A DNA stretch of 64,000 nt, taken from the NCBI GenBank assembly GCA_022316685.1, contig JAKJHU010000066.1:4399913-4463912 (forward strand), given 5' to 3'. The position numbers and the translations under genes were made by a program. The notes beneath the pieces were generated by a model. The model had not been told where the DNA came from, ran no database searches, and saw only the letters and a program-made list of their open reading frames with translations. The first letter of the stretch is position 1; every line of letters begins with the position of its first letter. The DNA is from Progne subis subis. Its lineage: Eukaryota; Chordata; Aves; Passeriformes; Hirundinidae. Of the stretch, positions 39,135 through 48,350 are shown piece by piece.

Positions 39135-40087
39135 CTGGCACAAAAACAGCACAACTCAGGGAGCAGTGAAAATCCAGATCAGCCTCACCAGAATGGGAAA
39201 AGCACCCAACTCTTGAGAAAACCCTTGAACCCCTCAGGGAAACCCCCAGGGTTTTGCCCTGGAAGAATCTACCATGGAGTTTCCCTGCCTAGGCTGAAAG
39301 AAAAGACTTCCCCCACAGTGCTCTACAAAACGATGTTAATCTACCTCAGTTTTGTTTTCCCCTTTTATCCCTGGGCTTTTCCCACCTCTGTGGTTCATAT
39401 ATGTCCCTAATTCTCGTGGTTTTTCCTTTCCCTGTTTCCCCATTGGTTGTGGTATCCCTGGTGGCCAGCCCCATGTCCCCTACAGGTCACTGCCTTTTGC
39501 CCTGCCCTTGTACTGCCCCTTGCCCTCTGACCATTGGTTCCTGACCCCATACTTAACCCCGGGCACTTCTTTGATCTGGGTCTTTTGTCCCTGAACCCTT
39601 TGGCGTGTGTCTGCAGAATAAACCACGCTGGAACTTACACAGGAGACCCTTCCTGCCTCTCCTGGCTGAGCGAGCCATGGTGTGTGGCCATGAGTGCCAT
39701 GCCTGTGTGCCCACCCAAGCGGCTTTTCCAGAAAAGTGGCAGCAACCACCATCTATTTCCACTTTGCTACAGACTCTCATGAACAATGAGGAGAGGCAAC
39801 GTGTGAACGGGGGAGAAGACAAATGAGAGCAGGATCGCCTTTCCCACAGCACAGTCTTTCCCCAGGGACAGGTGCCAAGGCTTTCTGTGGATTTCGAATT
39901 ACCAAATCCAGTCAGGAGAGGGTGGAGAAAGTCTGGACTAAGGGAAAAGACAAAAAGTCAGATTCCATCCAGGCTTGAGCCACACCCGCGGGGTTCAACA
40001 CCATGGAATTCTGGCTCAAAGCTTTGTCACTAGGTGCCTCCCTTCTATGAATGCTGGCACAGCATCATCCTGCCTTCCCCATCCTAC
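39135..40087 (-). other. PLXNA2: PLXNA2 intron 8
   Basis: 953 bp, nearly half of it an LTR-like element (39332-39770). The rest holds nothing recognised. Confidence 0.85.
39332..39770 (+). mobile_element. Probable solo LTR of an endogenous retrovirus
   Basis: From tgttaatctacc to tttgctaca. Contains a CCAAT box (gaccattggttcc, 39530), a TATA-like catacttaacc about 20 bp further, and aataaa (39616) ahead of a U5-sized tail. Plus orientation. Borders are approximate. Confidence 0.5.
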
Positions 40088-40322
40088 CTTCTTTGCACTC
40101 CAGGGCCACCCTGGACTCCAGGTTGTCCATCTGCATCTGCAGGCGCTTGAGGGTGAGGTCGCTCTCCCTGGACTTGCGCTTGTACGCGATCAGCACGGCC
40201 ACGATGAAGATGATGAGCAGCCCGCCGGCCACCGCGATGCTGACGATGGCTGGCAGGCTGAGGGGGCTGTCTGGGGAGATGTACACCATCCCTGGAGAGA
40301 ACTCCATGCCTCCTACACGAGC
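40088..40322 (-). CDS. PLXNA2: PLXNA2 window exon 8: membrane-proximal stalk, transmembrane helix, start of cytoplasmic coiled coil
   Basis: 235 bp, acceptor at 40323-40324, donor gtagga at 40082-40087. Residues 1-24 of the exon ([20 protein letters not shown]...) are the end of the last IPT domain. Residues about 25-47 ([20 protein letters not shown] and IAY) are the single membrane span. KRKSRES is the cytoplasmic stop-transfer charge cluster. [20 protein letters not shown] starts the juxtamembrane coiled coil that dimerises active plexin. It ends with a split alanine codon. Confidence 0.97.
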
Positions 40323-43300
40323 CTAGAGGGAAAGCAGTGAAGAGCTGCACTGAAACTGTCCAACAAGCAGGAACACAGAGGAATTCTGTCGTTGTCCTGG
40401 CTGAGGGTGAGTGGTGACATCCTCTTGCCTCCCAAGCCAAGAGGGGAAGAGTTTGGATATGGAACAGCTTAGAAACACTTGAAATGACAGATAGGATCAC
40501 CTCTGTTGGCAGTCACCACCATGAACCCAGCCACAAAAAGACTTGTGGTGGAACAAGTCACCAGTCACAATGTCTCCGTATCAGTTTGGATTTCATTCTG
40601 GATTTTTCATGCCCCATCCTGATGTGCTGTATGGGGCACTGATGTCATTTAGTCCCAAAATATGGGCGGAACACAGAGCTCAAGGTACGGTCTGATGGGT
40701 CCTGACAGAGGACACCTGACCCAGTGAATACAGGGGGACTGCAGAAATCACCGTCACTGTTTTCTTCTGATTCTCCCACCACACTAAGCTCTTCTTGGAA
40801 GCCTCTGGGACAGTGAAAAACCACCACGAACCCCACAAAGCCTGGCTCTTTCTCTTTACGGCCCCTGTCTTAGCCACACATTGTCAGGGCGACTGCAGAT
40901 GTTCACCAGCAGGAGTTAAACACAGCTTTTTTTTCTCCATCTAATTCCAGACGTTCCCAGAGCTGCTTCCAGCCTCTGGAAAAAGCTGTTGTGACAGGGC
41001 CTTGGTTTTAGCATGTAGAAAAAAACCCCTGCAAGCGCTTCTGCTGCAAGCCATCAAAATCTTCTGCTGAAACAAGTCCCTTAGAGCCCTTTTTTACAAC
41101 ATGATCACCACTCCCAACAGGAATCCCACAGGATACCTCTGGCTTCAGGCTACTACAAGGCTGTTCAAAGCTATCTGTAGAGTAGGCAAAGCTTGAGTGG
41201 TGGGAGAAAAGCTCTGCTGACCGGCCTGAAGTATAAAAAGGCTTCTAGTGCTTCTAGTGTTGTGCTTTGGGAATGCTGGCTGTAGATCAGCAGAAAGCTG
41301 GGAAGACACCATGCAAAGAGCTTGAAGGATGAGGAGCCCCATCACTTCACCCCCGCCGAGCTGTGTCACAGCTGACCCTGCACAGCGGGCAAACTCTTGC
41401 TGCTTGGCAGAAATGCACTCAAGACCCCAGGGCTGACTGTTTCCTACTCCCATTGCACCTGGGATCACTGCAGTGGGGAATTAAACTGTTTTCTTCCTCC
41501 ATTGTGAAGAGTTCTCCCTCACATTTCCTCACATTTGTCCCCCACACCCCAGCCTGGTGCGCAGCCTTGTCCTGCATCCCACTGGAGCTCCGTTAATCTC
41601 CAGCCTGCCTGGACACTTATTAATCCCAGGGCTTCCCACATCTCAGCTCAGGCACCTACTCAGGTTTCCTCTCTAGGCTGCAGGAGGAAGAAACTGGCCC
41701 AGCTGGAGCCAGCAGAAGAGACTACAGAGCAGAATCACGAATTGATGCATTTTCCCAGATGCTCTTCACCCCAGCCATTTCTGGGGACATGAATCTCAGT
41801 GTCCTTATCATCTCCTAGAAGTTATTCCAGTCCCAGTTGCAGCCTCAGAAAGAAGGTTGTTTTTCTCTATCACCAGGTGCAGGCTGCTCCTCAGTGGGTC
41901 CTGGCCAAAGAGACACAACTACAACCCTTATGTCATGGACAAGGCCAAAGTGAATGTCTGAAAGCAGCTAATTTCCACCCACAAGGGCCCTCTCATGCCA
42001 GTTTGGGATGGGGTCTGGAGAGATGAAATGTCCACTGATGAAAATCAAAACTAATCCTAAACTCATCTGTTTCAGGTAGTTGTTTCAAGTGACAGTTGCT
42101 ACCATGACACTGATGGCCTGTAGAGCATTTTCAGTGGCCAGAGAACCTCAGACATGCAGCTGGGGATGCAGCAGTAAAGAGTTTTCCCATCTATTTCAAG
42201 ATCCAAGATCCAACTCACTTATAAATCCTGAGGTTTATTGTTGGAACGTGGCCTGCTCGACTGAGCAGGTGAACTGCCAAAACCACATCCTAATCCATGC
42301 ACTGGGAGTTGTTCCCCTCTGCCCTAGACCACTGCCCCAAATCCTCCCAGCAAAATTTTCTCACAGCTCACACACTTTCCTTCCTGCCAGTGGATCAATA
42401 AATAATTCATCCTTTTTCATTTTCTCTTTCTCCTAGCTCTGCAGTCAGACGAGTCCATCCAAAGAATATCAGACTAGACTCAAACAACCCCAATTCAAAA
42501 TCCCAGTGCAGATCCATCCTCAAAGTTGGCAGAACAGCCCGTCTCCACGGGTGGGATTTCTCTCAGCAAACATTCCGCGTGCACATCCGAGTTAGACACT
42601 GCAGCATGATTCCAAAGTCAACAAAGAGAAAAATCACTTTCAGGATGTGATTTATGTGAGCTGCTTCTGACACCTTTGACATTGGGATGAGACGTTTCAT
42701 TCAGTGGAAGTTCCCATTCCTCTCCATTAATGATAAGGGGATCTAAGCTCCAAAAAAGCAGGTGTTCAAAGTTAGGCCCAGTGTGCTCCCCTTTAAAGGT
42801 GGTTTCATCACTGGGAAGGTCTCACGATCCACAAGTGAAGCTGCCATGATCTGAGGGAATCTGGCTCTTGAAGAAGAAAGTCTACAAGGCTGCAGTGTTA
42901 CTGTGAGCTTTTAAAAGAAAAACACAAGAAAATAAGCATGTATAGCCCTACTTCACTTCTTAATCCACCGAGTGGTTCTGGAGGAAGCTATTTTTTACCT
43001 TCTAGAAGACTGACCATGAACCCACTAAACAACAATCTGGCTGTTTTCAAAGACTATTAATTATGAATTTGTCCTAAATTACACTAAGCGTTCTAAATGG
43101 GCTCTATGTCAGAGCCTGGTTTTCTCCAGCAAATTCTCAGTGGCCACCTGTAGGAGTCCAGGAGTTCTGAAGGAGTGTCTTTCCTGGTGCAAATTTGTCC
43201 TGGCCAAATGAAGTTACCCCTCTTGAGATGAATCCTGCCCTGAACTTCAGCTGCTGCATTTGACCATCTCTCCATTCATTATACAGAGTCTGGTGTACTT

Positions 43301-45258
43301 TCCAGACTGTGTTAGATACCAGCAACCCTTCAGATGCATTCCACATCTTCCTGCATACCTTCTCTGGCGTAGCCACTTGTGGATCTCCCTCACATCTCTT
43401 TCTTTTCCCGGGAAAAAAACTTTCCTCTGAGTTTTAGTCAATCTTCTTCTTAACCACTTCCCAGGCCTTTTATTTCTTGGCTATTTTTTTTTTTTTTTCC
43501 CCAAATACTTAACTCCATTGTTGGGTAAAAGACAGCTGAACTAGATCAAAAGCGTGTTGACATCACCATGTGTCACTGCCACTGCTCCTTCACTTAGAAA
43601 TAATCCCTGTGTTGCACCAGTTGATTCACTCCCATGGCTCCCTCTCAGCTCATGGCAGCCTCACTTTGCAAGAAAGGGTTTGTTCAACAATTTCCTCAAG
43701 GTCAGGCAGTAAGTATTCGTCAGAATCAGGAGGAGGAATTACAGCCAGTTATCCTGGCCATCAAAGAGATGTTTGTGTGAAACATGGTGTCAGCCTGAGC
43801 AGCAGAGATGCTGTGCCATGCTGGAGGAGGCATTTTCCAGTCCTGGTTCCAGATGCAAAGTCCATCCTTGAGCACCTCCATCCTCTTCCTAGTTTCCCAG
43901 CAGCATCCCTCGTTTGACCAGCATCCTCAAAAAGGGATTGTTCCTTAATCTTTGGCTTCATTTAAACTGTTCCAAGCTGCTGCAGCAGGGGAGACTTCTC
44001 AAATAGTACAGCCTGGCCAGATGTCCATCATCCTGGATCCCCAGGGGTCGATTGTTGCTCACCTGGCTTTGAGTTTTGTCTCCCCAGGATTGGCTTTGTC
44101 TGTCTCTGACTAACCATATGTTTAATCATATCCATGAAAATGATGAGGAACTTTTATTGCCGTGCTCAAAAGCTTTGGTTTTCACACAGAGAAAATCTCT
44201 CACTTCATTATTGCTCCTCTTGGAGAGCCTTAATGTGCTTTGCAGTGAATCGACAGTCACGGTGTATTTGCATGGCTGGAAAGGATTATTACCTCTATTT
44301 TCCAGATGACAAACTCTGGCACAGAGAAGTTAAGTAGCCACTACCAGGGACCCCAGCAGCAGCCACAAACAAGACCCAAAATGGTCATCATGAACTCTGC
44401 TTCCTAAAAGTTCCCAGAAAAAGTCTTTTTAAAAGATCAAACTCTCTTGAGTCTTGTTGCACTGAAATAAATAAACTAATATGTGGCAGATACAGCTTTG
44501 TGGGGTGCAAAAGAAGTTTGCACAGTTGTGAACAGTTGTTCACAAGGAATGAGGGACACTGATGTCAGATGTTAGCTTTCGTTGTTCCCACAGCTTGGTA
44601 CGACTCCAGGGTGTTTGCTGATATGAGGTTTATCAAGCACCAGGATCAAGGAATTCAAATTATTGAGTGGAAAGTAAAAAAAAAGAGTAAATAAATAAAC
44701 AAACACTGAGAGGAGGAAAAATTCCCTCTGATGCAATCACTGGGCCCTTTCTTCACAGGTTCCAGGAAGGATTTGCAGGAGCACACTAAGTTTTATAGAA
44801 GTCAAAACTCTGAAGTTCAGTCACACTATTGTCCACATCCTGCTTTTTTGTTTTCTCTCCTATGTAAAGGCAAATTTTAGTCACCCTCCTGCCAACAAAG
44901 GGATGGGACTGTGCTGAATTTAATAATTTCATGTCAGAATACATTACATATGATCTCACATGAACATCCAGGGTTCATACAGCCCATACAGAAACAGAAG
45001 AGAGGCAGACTCTCCTGTTGATGTTTGATCATGAAAGGTGTCTCACTGTCCACAAAGATCTCCAGGTCACTTCTCCACTGTTCCACTTCTCCAAGCTACC
45101 CTTGATGAGAATATTATACCAAAAAAAAATGTACCTTGATGTTTCTGTGAAGGCAAACAGTGATGCAACCCCCCTGGAGCCCTCTGCCAGCTCTTCAGCT
45201 CTGCTGTGCCCTCCCAAGCCACCCAGGGAGCAGAGGCTGAGGCTCAGGCATCACTTAC
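40323..45258 (-). other. PLXNA2: PLXNA2 intron 7
   Basis: 4936 bp. Only a MIR-like relic (44245-44345) and a 13-base T run near 43486-43498 were recognised. The rest is unusually free of CR1 and LTR sequence compared with the neighbouring introns, and no exon signal was found. Confidence 0.8.
44245..44345 (+). mobile_element. Ancient MIR-like SINE relic
   Basis: ggattattacctctattttc, then cagatgacaaactctggcac and agagaagttaagtagcc follow the MIR 3' half (pattern: attattaccc-attttacagatga-gaaact-ggcacagagaagttaag). Decayed. Confidence 0.55.
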
Positions 45259-45406
45259 CATCACCTTGTGCCTTCCAATGAGGTTTGGGGACTCACAGAG
45301 GAGCTGCACGTCTGACACAGTCACTGCACAGGGCTTCTCACCCACCAGGACTGGTGTAGTTCAGTCTGGCATTGCCTCCTGCCACCGGGGGGATCAGATT
45401 CCTGCC
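45259..45406 (-). CDS. PLXNA2: PLXNA2 window exon 7: IPT domain, frameshifted by one extra base
   Basis: 148 bp, acceptor at 45407-45408, donor gtaagt at 45253-45258. Exons 6 and 8 demand a 147-bp phase-0 exon. The first half reads [18 protein letters not shown]. The frame then gains one base at 45352-45354 (gg on the plus strand) and runs into TGA at 45338-45340. Read in the shifted frame, the second half is intact, from [20 protein letters not shown] to HKVM. Everything else about the exon is normal, including an NYT glycosylation sequon. This is either an assembly/sequencing indel or a true disabling allele. The first is more likely, because all other exons are clean. Confidence 0.9.
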
Positions 45407-46359
45407 CTGCACAGAGAGGAACATCACACCCCAGAATAACCAAGTCAGCACCAGGAGAGAGTTTTCTTTCTCCTTTTGGTTCGTTCCTGGGGTGCAAGTG
45501 TTGGTACTGCATTTGATAGGTGTGGATGGCTGATCCCTGGCAATGCTCCAGGATGGACAGGGCTTGGAGCAACCGGGTCTAGTGGGAAGTGTCCCTGCCC
45601 ATGGCAGGGGGTTGGAATGAGATGGGCTCTAAGGTCCCTTCCAACCTAAATATGATTCTATTATGACATTTGTAGCTCACCATTTGCTCACACAGAGAGG
45701 AGCAGCCAATTTAGGATCTCACACAGAGAGCAGCGTGCGTGGTTACAGACTCCAAGCAGCCACAAAGGCCTGTCCTGCTCTTCCCTCTCTGCAACTGAAC
45801 GAGAAATGCTACACCTAGGTCCTGCACAATAAAGCCCTCACTAAACATAATCAGGCAAGTAACTCAGGTCCTTTTCCAAACATGCAAAAAGCATCTGCAG
45901 GTAGAATAATTTCCTCGCATATCCACCATGTAAAAATAGCGATATTGAAATGCTGCATCATAAAATTCCTTCTCTGTATTGCTGTGAAGTTTACAGAAAT
46001 GGCAAAGGGCTGGTTTGGGTTTAAATAAGGGTGAGAGGAAGGTCTTGAATGTACAAGGAAGGAAACAGAGTTGGGTATTTTCCTGTCAGCCACAGTGCAA
46101 GGGTAGAAGATGTTCTCTGGTGAAACAGCAGTGGGTACAAATTTAGGCTGCACGCAGGAGTTTGTAATTTTTAGTTATGGGTGTGGGCAGTGCTTGGTGT
46201 TTGCTGATGGTGACTCTGATATGGTGTCATAAGGGGCAAGGAAGGGAGGAAATTTCTGGGGTGCAATCAGGATGATTTATGGGGGTGCTGGCAGGCACAG
46301 AGAGGCAAGGGGCAGAATTTGCTTGTCGTTCCTCACCCAGTCCTTGGTCCCCATCTCAC
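45407..46359 (-). other. PLXNA2: PLXNA2 intron 6
   Basis: 953 bp. Contains one plus-strand CR1 terminus (45530-45664). Nothing else was recognised. Confidence 0.88.
45530..45664 (+). mobile_element. CR1 LINE 3' fragment
   Basis: ggatggacagggcttggagc, agtgtccctgcccatggcag, ggtcccttccaacctaaata and a terminal atgattctattatg. It sits about 125 bp from the acceptor of exon 7. Confidence 0.88.
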
Positions 46360-46599
46360 CTTAAGGATGATGGGACTTCCAGGCTTCAGCTCCAGGATCC
46401 CTGAGGGATTGAAAACCTCGAAGATGGGGTTGGGGTAGTAGGTGAAGTTGGTTTTGTTGAGGATCAGCAGGGACTGCACATTGTCAAGGATGAAGCCAAA
46501 CTCCTCTGGGCGCTCAGCAAGATCAGACTGGTGATTGGGGTCCACAGCCAGTGCTGGGGCCTGGCAGGTCATCTCTGTGCTGTTCTGCACCTCACAGTT
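46360..46599 (-). CDS. PLXNA2: PLXNA2 window exon 6: IPT domain of the stalk
   Basis: 240 bp (80 codons, phase 0 both ends), acceptor at 46600-46601, donor gtgaga at 46354-46359. It reads NCEVQNSTEMTCQAPALAVD, PNHQSDLAERPEEFGFILDN, VQSLLILNKTNFTYYPNPIF and EVFNPSGILELKPGSPIILK. Sequons: NST, NKT and NFT. The paired cysteines (NCEV, MTCQ) belong to the IPT disulphide pattern. Its first 39 bp are the exonic part of copy 1 of an 87-bp tandem array that continues into the upstream intron. The authentic acceptor is therefore one of six near-identical acceptors. Confidence 0.96.
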
Positions 46600-47075
46600 C
46601 TGGGGAAAGAAACCCAAAACAAAGAGTGTTTATGGGAAATAGGGACCCTGGCAGGTCATCTCTGTGCTGTTCTGCACCTCACAGTTCTGGGGAAAGAAAC
46701 CCAAAACAAAGAGTGTTTATGGGAAATAGGGACCCTGGCAGGTCATCTCTGTGCTGTTCTGCACCTCACAGCTCTGGGGAAAGAAACCCAAAACAAAGAG
46801 TGTTTATGGGAAATAGGGACCCTGGCAGGTCATCTCTGTGCTGTTCTGCACATCACAGTTCTGGGGAAAGAAACCCAAAACAAAGAGTGTTTATGGGAAA
46901 TAGGGACCCTGGCAGGTCATCTCTGTGCTGTTCTGCACCTCACAGCTCTGGGGAAAGAAACCCAAAACAAAGAGTGTTTATGGGAAATAGGGACCCTGGC
47001 AGGTCATCTCTGTGCTGTTCTGCACATCACAGCTCTGGGGAAAGAAACCCAAAACAAAGAGTGTTTATGGGAAAT
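46560..47075 (-). repeat. PLXNA2: 87-bp tandem array duplicating a splice acceptor and 13 codons (about 5.9 copies)
   Basis: Units begin at 46561, 46648, 46735, 46822, 46909 and 46996. Each unit, read on the minus strand, carries the pyrimidine-rich tract (gggtttctttccccag), the AG acceptor, the first 13 codons of exon 6 and then intron-like sequence. Only two positions vary between units, and both fall in the exonic 39 bp: codon 1 is Asn or Ser, codon 3 is Glu or Asp. Patterns for units 1 to 6 are N/E, N/E, S/E, N/D, S/E, S/D. The unit length is a multiple of three, but an upstream unit read through meets TAA after Gly-Pro-Tyr-Phe-Pro. Confidence 0.97.
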
Positions 47076-47719
47076 GTCCCCATCCTTCCTGGTGGGCAGA
47101 TGGCTCTCAGGGAGAGGGAGGATAACCCCCATGGTTATCCTAGGACAGGCTGGTGCTCCATGCTTCCAAACATTCCCCAGCACACAATCAAGGCTGGGCA
47201 GGGATTAGGAAAGCCTTGCTGAGGCAAGTGTGTGGAGCAGTTTGCACTTCAACAGGGCCTCCTGTGCCTCTTGAGGGAGCTCATCCTCCTTTCCTAGCAC
47301 CAGCATCTTTCCCTGGCTTTGTTTCCTTCTGGAAATAGAAGTTTTGTCCCTTATTTTTTGCACAGCACAGATCGGTCAAAACCTCATTACCACCTTGCAA
47401 TTAGGTCTCACACACTGTTTGTTTTTGTGTTTGTGCAGTGCACGCCCAGTTGTGCTCAGGATTCCAGTTTGGATATCAGGTTACCTGAAATGAATCCCAG
47501 CAAGCTGGAGAAGCAAAGACCAAGGTGAAGGTCCCAGAAGACCCTAAAGTTTAGTTCCAGCCTTGCCAAAATCCTTCATTTTTGTGTGTGTCGTTCAGGG
47601 ATGAGATAAGATTTCTGGAGATAAGTCATGCCCTCTTTTTTGGGCTGCAGTCGGAGATTTCAGGCTCCAGGGCTGCCAGCCAGCCCCTGTCCCCTCCCCA
47701 GCTCTGTGGTGGTACTCAC
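46600..47719 (-). other. PLXNA2: PLXNA2 intron 5
   Basis: 1120 bp. The 3' 476 bp are the intronic copies of the tandem array. The 5' part (47076-47719) shows nothing recognisable. Confidence 0.9.
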
Positions 47720-47813
47720 ATTGACGTGCTCCTTTCCGCCGTGCTTTGCCCGGATCTGGGGGTTTTGGATGAGGTCCAGGTGAGTTCCCCACACGGCAAT
47801 GGGAGTGTTGCCA
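47720..47813 (-). CDS. PLXNA2: PLXNA2 window exon 5: IPT domain of the stalk
   Basis: 94 bp, acceptor at 47814-47815, donor gtgagt at 47714-47719. The first base completes a serine, then GNTPIAVWGTHLDLIQNPQI and RAKHGGKEHVN at a codon boundary. The G-x-T-P-I-x-V-x-G-T-x-L pattern is the start of an IPT/TIG domain. Confidence 0.95.
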
Positions 47814-48169
47814 CTGGAGAACAAGAAATGGCATTAAGAAATGAACCCAGCTAGTGGATGTCAGGACTCGTCACACCAGGAATGGGTGATCTGTGTTCCT
47901 GAATGTTGGTTGCAAGGAGTCTGGCCACGTCTCGCGGTCCCATAGAGAGGGAAGGAAGAACAAAACAAATGATTTTTCATTTATTCATAAGGGGAGAAAT
48001 AAGTAAAGACAAATGCTTGCTAGAACTGCCAGTGTCAGGCAGCCTCTGGGTGGTTCTCATTGTCAGGATTCAGCCATGACAAGCTTTGGGGATGAGAAGA
48101 GCAGTGGAGATTTAACACATTTTAAAATGGTCCACAGGCTGTGTCTCCCATATCATCTCAGTCAGTCAC

Positions 48170-48350
48170 AGAATTATAAAATATCATGAACTGGAACTCA
48201 CAAGGATCATCCAGCCCAGCTCCTGGCACTGCAGAGAGACCCCAACAATCCCACCCTGTTCATCCCTGAGGGTGTTGTCCAAACAATCCTGGAGCTCTGG
48301 CAGCCTTGGTAATGTGCCCATTCCCTGGGGAGCTGTTCAGTGCCCAACCC
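48170..48350 (-). mobile_element. CR1 fragment (subfamily with the gttgtccaaac motif)
   Basis: cacagaattataaaatatca, ctcacaaggatcatccagcc, gggtgttgtccaaacaatcc and ttccctggggagctgttcag are in the order of a distinct CR1 subfamily. Confidence 0.8.

Noticed and set aside
43093..43441. Minus-strand basic open frames
   Set aside because: Two overlapping frames with no family resemblance and no splice signals in plexin phase. Taken as chance.
46531..47222. Two overlapping plus-strand open frames of about 225 codons with a perfect 29-residue repeat
   Set aside because: They exist only because the 87-bp tandem unit is a multiple of three and lacks stops in those frames. The strand is antisense to PLXNA2, and there is no signal, domain or start context to support translation.
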